This document shows, in pieces, positions 7,711 through 14,398 of a stretch of 16,928 bases of DNA (position 1 is the first letter of the stretch; every line of letters starts with the position of its first letter). Below the pieces are notes generated by a model. It saw only the letters and a list, made by a program, of their open reading frames with translations, was not told where the DNA came from and searched no databases. This DNA is from Porphyromonadaceae bacterium UBA7203 (lineage in GTDB: Bacteria; Bacteroidota; Bacteroidia; Bacteroidales; Muribaculaceae). Made by a program: the position numbers and the translations under genes. The stretch is from positions 1 through 16,928 of the forward strand of contig DKUN01000023.1 in NCBI GenBank assembly GCA_002490725.1, written 5' to 3'.

Positions 7711-8040
7711 TTATTTTTCAAGAATATCCTCCCATGAAACGTCAACAATCTGCGACTCTGTTTCGGCTGCTGAGTTGTCAGAGTCGTTACGGGGGGCGGT
7801 GTCGGTCCGGTCGTCGACGGTTTCGGTGAAATCAACGTATTCGCCTACGTTGTGGTCGATTTTCTTTTTGGGGCGTTTGGGTTTGCGCTCAGCTCCCGGA
7901 TTTCGGGTTTCGCGGGCGCGTCGGGTTGCATCGGCAAAGGTGTTGCGCCATTGGCGCGAGATGCGGATAAGGCGTATGAATGGTGCAAGTATGAAAAACC
8001 ATACGAGCATGATTATAATCAGGGCTATGAAGAATGACAT
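7711..8040 (-). CDS. Small single-helix membrane protein, DUF4834-like
   Basis: A 109-residue protein with one strongly hydrophobic N-terminal helix (MSFFIALIIIMLVWFFILAP, residues 1-20). A basic stretch follows (RISRQWRNTF to KRPKKK, about 26-60), then a long acidic, probably disordered tail with GEYVDF (66-71) and a terminal VDVSWEDILEK. The basic juxtamembrane part suggests a cytoplasmic tail. The plan of hydrophobic helix, basic linker and GEYVDF/Y-like motif resembles the Bacteroidota DUF4834 family, but that is from memory and is not certain. It lies 27 bases downstream of pssA and is likely co-transcribed with psd and pssA. Its function is unknown to me, and the link with phospholipid synthesis is by position only. 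Confidence 0.75.
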   Translation of the reverse strand: MSFFIALIIIMLVWFFILAPFIRLIRISRQWRNTFADATRRARETRNPGAERKPKRPKKKIDHNVGEYVDFTETVDDRTDTAPRNDSDNSAAETESQIVDVSWEDILEK

Positions 8041-8067
8041 AGTCGTTGAGTCTGAGGGGAAAAGGAT

Positions 8068-8748
8068 TTAGTTGGCAGGGGTAAAGAACGATGCCACGAT
8101 GCCATAGAGAAAGTAAATGGCAATGGCGACTGCAAGGCCCGGAATGCCGATCCAGAGCAGAAGCGTCAGGGTCATGATTATTATCATGAAGCGAGGATTG
8201 TTTTCGCGGCCGGGCTTGAAGTTGTGGAATTTGAGGGAGGGCAGGCGCACTGGGGCGACCATGGCGAGCGCCACGAGTATGGTCATGGCTGCATAGGGCA
8301 GGGCGGCGTCGGCCGCTACGGGGTGTTGGCTCCAAAGGGCGGCCATGCCAATCCAGAAGAGGGCATTGGCAGGGATGGGCAGGCCGATGAAGCCATTGGT
8401 CTGGCGAGTGTCGATATTGAATCGGGCAAGGCGCAGGGCGCCGCAGACCGGAATGGCCAGCGATGCGTATGACGCAGGTGCTGGCAGAAGCATGTAGACC
8501 ATGGCTGCGGGGGCCAGGCCGAAGCTGACTATGTCGCAGAGCGAGTCGAGTTCCTTGCCCATGTCGGAATAGGCTTTGAGGGCACGGGCTACGGCTCCGT
8601 CAAGGAAGTCAAACACGGCCGCGGCGATGATGGCAATGCTGGCACCGGTGAAATTTCCGGCAAAGGCCAGGGCTATTGCGACGCATCCCGAGGTGATGTT
8701 CAGGCAGGTTATGGTGTTGGGGATAGAGCTGATGATTTTATTGCTCAT
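8068..8748 (-). CDS. pssA: CDP-diacylglycerol-serine O-phosphatidyltransferase
   Basis: This integral membrane enzyme makes phosphatidylserine from CDP-diacylglycerol and serine. The CDP-alcohol phosphatidyltransferase motif is intact: DG-x2-AR-x8-G-x3-D-x3-D is seen as DGAVARALKAYSDMGKELDSLCD, residues 50-72 from the chosen start. Several hydrophobic helices follow, ending in ...IAIYFLYGIVASFFTPAN. I chose the ATG at 8748, giving 226 residues that begin MSNKIISSIPNTITCLN, the usual family start. An upstream in-frame ATG at 8787 would add 13 residues without family character and a 50-base overlap with psd. With the chosen start the overlap with psd is 11 bases. The product is the direct substrate of Psd, encoded just upstream. 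Confidence 0.95.
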   Translation of the reverse strand: MSNKIISSIPNTITCLNITSGCVAIALAFAGNFTGASIAIIAAAVFDFLDGAVARALKAYSDMGKELDSLCDIVSFGLAPAAMVYMLLPAPASYASLAIPVCGALRLARFNIDTRQTNGFIGLPIPANALFWIGMAALWSQHPVAADAALPYAAMTILVALAMVAPVRLPSLKFHNFKPGRENNPRFMIIIMTLTLLLWIGIPGLAVAIAIYFLYGIVASFFTPAN

Positions 8749-9454
8749 CGTTGATTTGTTCGGAAGTTTCAGGGCGCAGACGGGCAATGGTGGTTACGCC
8801 GCCAACCGTCCGCTTGTTGATTTCGGTGAGAATCTCGGTACCGAGCGGCAGGTAGATGTCGACTCGCGAGCCGAATTTGATGAAGCCCATGTGGTCTTCG
8901 ATGTTGGCAGCGTTGCCGACCTCGGCATAGGTGACTATGCGGCGGGCCATTGCGCCGGCAACCTGGCGCATAAGCACGAGCTGGCCGTCATCGGTGCGTA
9001 TAACAACCGTCGAACGCTCGTTTTCAGTGCTCGATTTGGGCAGCCAGGCGCTCATGAAGCGTCCGTTATGGTGCTTGACGTAGATGACTTCGCCGTCGAT
9101 CGGGAACCAGTTGGCGTGTACGTCAAGTATGCTCATAAACACGCTGAGCTGAATGCAGCGGCACTTTAGAAATTCCGGTTCGTAGGTTTCCTCGAGTGCT
9201 ACAACCTTGCCGTCAACGGAGCTGACGACAACATTTTTGCGGTCGCCCGTGAATTTTCGTTTCGGCGAACGGAAAAAGTTTACCATCAGCAGGTACACTA
9301 CGGTGGTAATGGTTGATACGACAATGCCGGACGTAGTGGAAATCCACCATACCAGCAGATTTATAATAAGCAGGAGCGCGAAGGTAACAAGCAGTATATC
9401 TGTGCCTTCACGATGCAGCCTGACGCGTTTGAGTGTCTTTCTGACTTTGCCCAT
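8738..9454 (-). CDS. psd: Phosphatidylserine decarboxylase proenzyme, short archaeal-type
   Basis: This enzyme decarboxylates phosphatidylserine to phosphatidylethanolamine at the membrane. The 238-residue protein is the short Psd-A type. It has an N-terminal hydrophobic part with two likely helices (about 19-37 and 43-58), then FFRSPKR, VVSSVDGKV (76-84), FMSILDVHANWFPIDGEV (106-123) and the self-cleavage block IKFGSRVDIYLP (192-203). By family knowledge the chain breaks between Gly195 and Ser196, and the Ser becomes the pyruvoyl cofactor on the small subunit. It is first in the psd - pssA - small membrane protein unit, with a promoter at 9472-9501 and a very short leader. Confidence 0.95.
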   Translation of the reverse strand: MGKVRKTLKRVRLHREGTDILLVTFALLLIINLLVWWISTTSGIVVSTITTVVYLLMVNFFRSPKRKFTGDRKNVVVSSVDGKVVALEETYEPEFLKCRCIQLSVFMSILDVHANWFPIDGEVIYVKHHNGRFMSAWLPKSSTENERSTVVIRTDDGQLVLMRQVAGAMARRIVTYAEVGNAANIEDHMGFIKFGSRVDIYLPLGTEILTEINKRTVGGVTTIARLRPETSEQINDEQ

Positions 9455-9471
9455 TTCGATTTATTGATACG

Positions 9472-9501
9472 CAAAGTTACGAAAATTTTCTTAAAAACAA
9501 A
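9472..9501 (-). promoter_or_regulatory. Promoter for psd - pssA
   Basis: On the minus strand, TTTG at 9501-9498 is followed after 18 bases by TAACTTTG at 9479-9472, close to the Bacteroidota -33/-7 pattern (TTTG, about 19 bases, TAnnTTTG). It is 17 bases upstream of the psd ATG, so the leader would be only about ten bases long. Confidence 0.65.
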
Positions 9502-9517
9502 TTATTGTGTAACTTTG
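9487..9517 (+). promoter_or_regulatory. Promoter for proS
   Basis: The -7 box TAACTTTG at 9510-9517 matches TAnnTTTG exactly and is identical to the box of the divergent psd promoter. TTTC at 9487-9490, 19 bases upstream, is a one-mismatch -33 element. Transcription would start near 9524, giving a leader of about 30 bases to the ATG at 9553. Confidence 0.65.
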
Positions 9518-9552
9518 CGGTCAGAATTAAAAGTCAAAACTCTATATATAAT

Positions 9553-11034
9553 ATGGCAGTAGAACTCCAACATTTAACTAAACGGAGCGAGAATTATTCG
9601 CAGTGGTATAACGACCTCGTCGTCAAGGCCGACCTGGCCGAGCAGAGCGCTGTGCGCGGCTGCATGGTAATCAAGCCCTACGGCTATGCAATCTGGGAAA
9701 AGATGCAGCAGCAGCTTGACAAGATGTTTAAAGAAACCGGTCACCAGAACGCCTATTTCCCTCTGCTGATTCCGAAGTCGTTCCTGTCGCGCGAGGCCGA
9801 ACACGTTGAAGGATTTGCAAAGGAGTGTGCCGTGGTGACACACCATCGCCTGATGAACGACCCCAACGGCGGAGGTGTGGTTGTTGACCCCGAGGCACGC
9901 CTTGAAGAAGAACTGATTATCCGTCCCACTTCCGAAACTATTATATGGAACACATATAAAAACTGGATTACCAGCTATCGCGACCTGCCTATCCTGGTTA
10001 ACCAGTGGGCAAACGTGATGCGTTGGGAAATGCGCACGCGCATGTTTCTGCGCACGGCCGAGTTCCTCTGGCAGGAAGGCCACACTGCCCACGCCACCTA
10101 CGAGGAGGCGCAGGAGGAAACCGTCAAGATGCTCAATGTCTACAAGACTTTTGCTGAGAAGTATATGGCCGTGCCTGTCGTTACCGGCGTGAAGACCGCC
10201 AACGAACGCTTTGCAGGCGCGCTCGAAACCTATACTATCGAGGCTATGATGCAAGACGGCAAGGCCCTGCAGAGCGGCACGAGTCATTTCCTCGGTCAGA
10301 ACTTTGCCAAGGCTTTCGACGTGAAGTTCGTCAATAAGCAGAACGAACTCGAATATGTGTGGGCAACCTCGTGGGGCGTGTCGACCCGACTGATGGGCGC
10401 ACTTATCATGACCCATTCCGACGACAACGGCCTGGTGCTGCCGCCGCATCTGGCTCCCATTCAGGTTGTCATCGTGCCTATCTATAAGAATGATGAGCAG
10501 CGCAACGCCGTCACCGAAAAGGTCATGCCTATTGTTGAGGCTCTGCGCGCCAAGGGTATCAGCGTCAAGTATGACGACGCCGACAACCGCCGCCCGGGAT
10601 TCAAGTTTGCCGACTATGAGCTCAAGGGTGTGCCCGTGCGTCTTGCAATCGGTGCGCGCGACCTGGAGAACGGCACTGTCGAGGTGATGCGCCGCGATAC
10701 TCTCGAGAAGGAGATTGACCGCATCGACACAATCGTCGAGCGCATTCCCCAGTTGCTCGAGGAGATTCAGGATAACATTTACCGCAAGGCTCTTGACCGC
10801 CGCACGGCCATGACCTACAAGGTTGACACCTACGAGGAGTTCAAGACTCAGATTGAGAAGGGCGGTTTCATCCTGGCTCACTGGGACGGCACTCCTGAAA
10901 CAGAAGAGCGTATCAAGGAGGAAACAAAGGCTACGATTCGCTGCATTCCTCTCGATGCCGAAGAGGAAGATGGCGTTGACATGCTGACAGGCAAACCCTC
11001 GAAGCGTCGCGTAATCTTTGCCCGCAGCTATTGA
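9553..11034 (+). CDS. proS: Prolyl-tRNA synthetase, class II, short form without editing insertion
   Basis: This enzyme charges tRNA-Pro. I chose the ATG at 9553 (MAVELQHLTKRSENYSQWYN), giving 493 residues. The in-frame ATG at 9505 lies upstream of the -7 box, so it would not be in the transcript. The protein is of the archaeal/eukaryote-like type: class II motif 2 is NVMRWEMRTRMFLRTAEFLWQEGHT (154-178), with a catalytic core continuing through SGTSHFLGQNF and MTHSDDNGLVLPP. An anticodon-binding domain follows from about 305 (PIQVVIVPIYKN), and then a C-terminal extension ending in VIFARSY. There is no room for the roughly 180-residue INS editing domain of E. coli-type ProRS. The rnpB gene begins about 23 bases after the stop. 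Confidence 0.97.
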   Translation: MAVELQHLTKRSENYSQWYNDLVVKADLAEQSAVRGCMVIKPYGYAIWEKMQQQLDKMFKETGHQNAYFPLLIPKSFLSREAEHVEGFAKECAVVTHHRLMNDPNGGGVVVDPEARLEEELIIRPTSETIIWNTYKNWITSYRDLPILVNQWANVMRWEMRTRMFLRTAEFLWQEGHTAHATYEEAQEETVKMLNVYKTFAEKYMAVPVVTGVKTANERFAGALETYTIEAMMQDGKALQSGTSHFLGQNFAKAFDVKFVNKQNELEYVWATSWGVSTRLMGALIMTHSDDNGLVLPPHLAPIQVVIVPIYKNDEQRNAVTEKVMPIVEALRAKGISVKYDDADNRRPGFKFADYELKGVPVRLAIGARDLENGTVEVMRRDTLEKEIDRIDTIVERIPQLLEEIQDNIYRKALDRRTAMTYKVDTYEEFKTQIEKGGFILAHWDGTPETEERIKEETKATIRCIPLDAEEEDGVDMLTGKPSKRRVIFARSY

Positions 11035-11056
11035 TTGAACTTGGAGTAACAATTTA

Positions 11057-11431
11057 ACGGGGCCGCCGGGCCGTCCGTCGCGCGCCGCTCGGTTCGGCGT
11101 GAGGAAAGTCCGGGCAACACAGAGCGCCATATTACCTAACGGGTAGCTGTCGGAATAAATAACGGCAGAGTAGCGTGACAGAAAATAACCGCCTGCCCCT
11201 CCGGGGGCCGGCAAGGGTGAAAAGGTGAGGTAAGAGCTCACCGGGGCCGATGGCGACATCGGCTGCCGCACGCCTTATGGGTTGCAAGGTCAAGTATACC
11301 GGCAATTAAGGGTTGCTCGCCCGCTGCCGGGGGGTAGACTGCGTAGATAAATGACGGGCCACGGCGGCCGTTCACCTCAGGGTGATAACAGCCGTCGGCG
11401 ACATAACCCGGCTTACAACCCGGCCGCCCCG
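11057..11431 (+). ncRNA. rnpB: RNase P RNA, bacterial class A
   Basis: This is the catalytic RNA that trims tRNA 5' leaders. The universally conserved core is visible: GAGGAAAGTCCGGGC at about 11100-11114, an ACAGAAAATAACCGCC segment near 11178, GGTGAGGTAAGAGCTCACC near 11224, GATAAATGACGGGCCAC near 11346, and the 3' core with CATAACCCGGCTTACA at about 11402. Helix P1 closes the molecule: 11058-11070 pairs with 11419-11431 in 12 of 13 positions, with one C-C mismatch. The ends are set from P1 and could be off by a few bases. No separate promoter is obvious in the 23 bases after proS. AATCTTTG at 11013-11020 inside the proS end is a near-match to a -7 box, so the gene may use that or be processed from the proS transcript. 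Confidence 0.95.
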
Positions 11432-11439
11432 TTTTTTTT
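11419..11439 (+). terminator. Intrinsic terminator at the rnpB 3' end
   Basis: The G/C-rich 3' strand of helix P1 runs straight into eight T residues at 11432-11439. The closing helix of the RNA is thus followed directly by a U-run, which would end transcription and separate rnpB from porQ. Confidence 0.7.
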
Positions 11440-11519
11440 ATTGTGCTCCTATTGTTTTTGTCTGAATAATTTCGGCGGCTGATGTAATAAACCACTCGGT
11501 CGCCGCGTTATTTCAACGA

Positions 11520-12542
11520 ATGACAACTAAAAGCTTCAGAACGGTTATTGCGCTGATAATCACGACGGCCTGGGCTGCTGTCTGCAATGCGCAGACGGGC
11601 GGCACTACGGCTTATAACTTTATGGATATCAGCGGTTCTGCCAAAATTTACGGACTCGGAGGCGTTAACATTTCGCTGATTGACGCCGACGACGTGATGA
11701 CCACCGACCAGAATCCGGCCTTGCTCGGGCCTGAGATGTCGAAGTCGGTCGGCGTGGGCTATATGCGCTATGTCGGCGGCTCGAACTTTGCCGGCGCCCG
11801 CTTCGCGCATGCCGCAGGCAATAACGGCGCCTGGGGGGTCGGGCTTCACTATTTCGGCTACGGCTCGATTACGACCGCGCTGCCCGACGGTACACAAACC
11901 GGCACGTATTCCCCGATGGATATGGCCTTCAGCGCCATGTATAGCCACAACATTGGCGAGCGCTGGCGTGGAGGCATCGCTCTGAAGTTGCTTTACAGTC
12001 ATTATGCCGGATATTCGGCGCTTGCCGTCGCAACCGACCTTGGCGTGAATTATTACGACGAAGACTATGACTCGTCGCTCTCGTTGGTGGTAAGTAACCT
12101 TGGCGGCCAGGTCAAAAAGTTCTACGATCAGGCCGACCGTCTTCCAATCGACGTGCGCCTGGGCTGGACCAAGGCCATCGGCAACTCGCCAATCAATCTG
12201 TCGATTACGGCCTGGAATCTGACCAAATGGCATCTCCCTTACTGGAAACACAGTGACAGGGATGCAGGCGGCGAACTCGTCGACGGCTTCTTCTCCAACT
12301 TTTTCCGCCATCTGGTTTTCGGACTTGAATGGAAGCCGACCGACCGCTTTTATGTCGACCTGGCCTATAATTACAAAATGCGGACCGACATGTCGACCTA
12401 TGCGCGCAACTTCCTGAGCGGATTTTCAATCGGCGCCGGAATGAAGGTCAGGGCATTTGGCTTCGGAATAGCGCTGGCCCAGCCCCACAAGAGTGCAACC
12501 ACCCTGATGTTGAACATCACAACAAATCTCTATGAATTCTAA
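11520..12542 (+). CDS. porQ: Type IX secretion system protein PorQ
   Basis: PorQ is an outer-membrane beta-barrel-like protein of the T9SS attachment complex, which in studied species helps anchor secreted CTD proteins to the surface. The 340-residue protein starts with a signal peptide (basic MTTKSFR, hydrophobic VIALIITTAWAAV, cleavage probably after CNAQ near residue 25). The family's typical opening follows: TAYNFMDISGSAKIYGLGG, then NISLIDADDVMTTDQNPALL, residues about 30-68. The rest is repeated amphipathic strands rich in Gly, Tyr and Phe, ending in an aromatic residue (LYEF), as outer-membrane proteins often do. The last 11 bases overlap cmk, a neighbour it commonly has in Bacteroidota as far as I recall. 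The 80 bases upstream show no convincing promoter. I assign it from memory of the N-terminal motif. Confidence 0.88.
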   Translation: MTTKSFRTVIALIITTAWAAVCNAQTGGTTAYNFMDISGSAKIYGLGGVNISLIDADDVMTTDQNPALLGPEMSKSVGVGYMRYVGGSNFAGARFAHAAGNNGAWGVGLHYFGYGSITTALPDGTQTGTYSPMDMAFSAMYSHNIGERWRGGIALKLLYSHYAGYSALAVATDLGVNYYDEDYDSSLSLVVSNLGGQVKKFYDQADRLPIDVRLGWTKAIGNSPINLSITAWNLTKWHLPYWKHSDRDAGGELVDGFFSNFFRHLVFGLEWKPTDRFYVDLAYNYKMRTDMSTYARNFLSGFSIGAGMKVRAFGFGIALAQPHKSATTLMLNITTNLYEF

Positions 12543-13236
12543 AGAACTTAAACCCATCATAATTGCTATCGACGGTTACTCATCGTCGGGCAAAAGCAGT
12601 ATGGCCAAGGCCTTGGCCGGAAAGATTGGCTATCGTTATGTCGACACGGGCGCCATGTATCGCGCAGTGACACTCCTTGCTATGCGGGGCGGACTGATTA
12701 GTGGCAACGGTACGGTCGATGAAGCCGGGCTTGTTGCTGCGCTCGCCGACGCCAATATTGATTTCGCTGTCGGTGCCGAAGGCCAGCGCACCATGCTCAA
12801 CGGCGAGGATGTGGAGCGTGAAATCCGGTCAATGGAAGTGAGCGCAAACGTCAGCACGATTTCGGCGATTCCGGCTGTGCGTCGCGATCTGGTCGAACGT
12901 CAGCGCATTTATGGCGAGCAGAAAGGCATCGTTATGGACGGGCGCGACATTGGCACGACCGTGTTTCCCGGGGCCGAACTGAAAATTTTCGTGAACGCGC
13001 CGGCCGAGGTGCGCGCCGAACGCCGCTTCAAAGAACTGACAGCAAAGGGTGAGACCGTTACCTACGAAGAGGTGCTTGAAAACGTGCGCTATCGCGACAT
13101 GATTGACACCACCCGCGCCGAAAGCCCTCTGCGCCGCGCCGATGACGCAATTTGCCTCGACAACAGCAATATGACCATAGCCGAGCAGGATGCGTGGCTA
13201 ATTGCACGATATGAAGAAGCCGCTCGTAGAGATTGA
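12532..13236 (+). CDS. cmk: Cytidylate kinase
   Basis: This enzyme phosphorylates CMP/dCMP to the diphosphates for nucleotide salvage and, indirectly, for CDP-activated lipids. The 234-residue protein has the P-loop GYSSSGKSS (15-23), the nucleotide-binding VDTGAMYRAVT (37-47) and the family's DGRDIGTTVFPGAELKIF (136-153), followed by the LID region with ERRFKEL and the RD-x-DT-R segment RYRDMIDTTRAESPL (186-200). The ATG overlaps the porQ 3' end by 11 bases, and the 3' end overlaps ispH by 26 bases in another frame, so the three genes are probably translated from one message. Confidence 0.97.
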   Translation: MNSKELKPIIIAIDGYSSSGKSSMAKALAGKIGYRYVDTGAMYRAVTLLAMRGGLISGNGTVDEAGLVAALADANIDFAVGAEGQRTMLNGEDVEREIRSMEVSANVSTISAIPAVRRDLVERQRIYGEQKGIVMDGRDIGTTVFPGAELKIFVNAPAEVRAERRFKELTAKGETVTYEEVLENVRYRDMIDTTRAESPLRRADDAICLDNSNMTIAEQDAWLIARYEEAARRD

Positions 13237-14095
13237 CAGCGACAGCGGATTCTGCTTCGGCGTGACGCGCGCTATCAGCATGGCCGAAGAAGAGTTGCGT
13301 CGTTCGGGTTCGCTTTACTGTCTGGGCGACATAGTGCACAATTCCGACGAGGTGGAGCGCCTGTGCAGCCGCGGTCTGCGCACCATCAGCCACAAGCAGA
13401 TGGGGCAGCTGCATAATGTCAAGGTGCTGCTCAGGGCTCATGGCGAGCCGCCGTCAACCTACGAGCTTGCCCGGCGCAACAACATTGAGATTATTGATGC
13501 CACATGTCCGGTTGTGCTCAAACTTCAGCAGCGCATCAAGGCTGCTTACGACAGTCCCTCCCACCCGCAGATTGTCATTTACGGCAAGCCCGGCCATGCC
13601 GAAGTTAACGGTCTGCTCGGCCAGACTGACGGCAATGCCATCGTTGTCGAAACCGAGTCAGACCTCGACAACGTCGATTCGCGCAGGCCGACGATGCTCT
13701 ACTCGCAGACAACCAAGAGTCTCGACGGCCTCAGTCTGATTCGTTGCAAATTGGCCGAACGGATGGCCCCCTCCGTAGAGTTCAGCTCGTTTGACACGAT
13801 TTGCCGTTCCGTGGCCCACCGGGTTGAAAAATTGCGCGAATTCGCACGCAATCATGATGTTATAGTCTTCGTCGCGGGCCGCAAGAGTTCTAACGGCCAC
13901 TTCCTTTATGAAGAATGCAAAGCCGAAAATCCACGCACCTACTTCATTTCGAGCGCCGACGAGCTGGATGCAGCCTGTGTGGGCCATGCCGGATGTATCG
14001 GCATTTGTGGCGCAACGTCAACGCCGCGTTGGCTCATGGAACAGGTGCGCGACATGATTGAAAAAATTACGAACCCCTCTGTTGAAAAAGCATGA
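13211..14095 (+). CDS. ispH: 4-hydroxy-3-methylbut-2-enyl diphosphate reductase
   Basis: The last enzyme of the MEP pathway, an iron-sulphur protein that turns HMBPP into IPP and DMAPP. The 294 residues carry the three cluster cysteines: Cys15 (SGFCFGV), Cys99 (DATCPVV) and Cys198 (DTICRS). The substrate-site residues are also present: His43 (IVHNS), His77 (RAHGEP), His129 and the catalytic Glu131 (GKPGHAEV), Thr167 region (YSQTTKS), and a C-terminal CGATSTPRWLMEQV. I chose the ATG at 13211 because an in-frame TTG at 13202 adds only three residues. The start lies inside the end of cmk. The stop overlaps the start of the next gene by 4 bases (ATGA at 14092-14095). Confidence 0.96.
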   Translation: MKKPLVEIDSDSGFCFGVTRAISMAEEELRRSGSLYCLGDIVHNSDEVERLCSRGLRTISHKQMGQLHNVKVLLRAHGEPPSTYELARRNNIEIIDATCPVVLKLQQRIKAAYDSPSHPQIVIYGKPGHAEVNGLLGQTDGNAIVVETESDLDNVDSRRPTMLYSQTTKSLDGLSLIRCKLAERMAPSVEFSSFDTICRSVAHRVEKLREFARNHDVIVFVAGRKSSNGHFLYEECKAENPRTYFISSADELDAACVGHAGCIGICGATSTPRWLMEQVRDMIEKITNPSVEKA

Positions 14096-14397
14096 AAACT
14101 TATCTCCCCTCAATGATACTGTCGGTTGCGATAGCCGTGGCCGCCTGTTCATGCGGCAAGGATAAAGTGCCCGAAAGTGCTGAAAGCGCAATGGCGCAGG
14201 GTAGGGCGGACGCCAAGGCTCTCTGTGCCGCGGGCTATACCGCCGACCGCGATCTCCATGCCGCCCTCCTGGCCGTTAAGTCGCGTGAATGGGAAATAAG
14301 GCAACTGGGCGACTCGATTGCCGCCTCGGCCTATATCGACGCATTCAAAGAGCAGCTAACGCTGACCGACAAGACACTTGCAAGCAAAATTTTCTGA
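14092..14397 (+). CDS. Small lipoprotein of unknown function
   Basis: A 101-residue protein. MKTYLPSMILSVAIAVAAC is a lipoprotein signal with a VAAC lipobox, making Cys19 the likely lipidated residue. A second Cys at 21 (CSCGKDK) follows. The mature part is about 80 residues with no membrane segment and is largely helical in look: SAESAMAQGRADAKALCAAGY, then DLHAALLAVKSREWEIRQLGDSIAASAYIDAFKEQL, amphipathic and coiled-coil-like. A third Cys is at about residue 44. I do not recognise a family. Its start overlaps ispH by 4 bases and only one base separates its stop from the mutS2 ATG, so it is embedded in the operon and is probably a real expressed gene. Confidence 0.82.
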   Translation: MKTYLPSMILSVAIAVAACSCGKDKVPESAESAMAQGRADAKALCAAGYTADRDLHAALLAVKSREWEIRQLGDSIAASAYIDAFKEQLTLTDKTLASKIF

Positions 14398-14398
14398 G

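Noticed and set aside
8749..8787. Upstream start for pssA adding 13 residues
   Set aside because: The extra residues do not fit the family's N-terminus and would overlap psd by 50 bases. The ATG at 8748 gives the usual start.
9505..9552. Upstream ATG for proS adding 16 residues
   Set aside because: It lies before the TAACTTTG -7 box and so should not be in the mRNA.
9574..11271. Open frame of 565 codons on the minus strand, longer than proS itself
   Set aside because: It is antisense to proS and runs into the RNase P RNA. Its translation has no family motifs, and its length follows from the codon bias of proS.
11238..11495. Minus-strand frame over rnpB
   Set aside because: It is antisense to a structured RNA gene with all core motifs present and gives no protein-like pattern.
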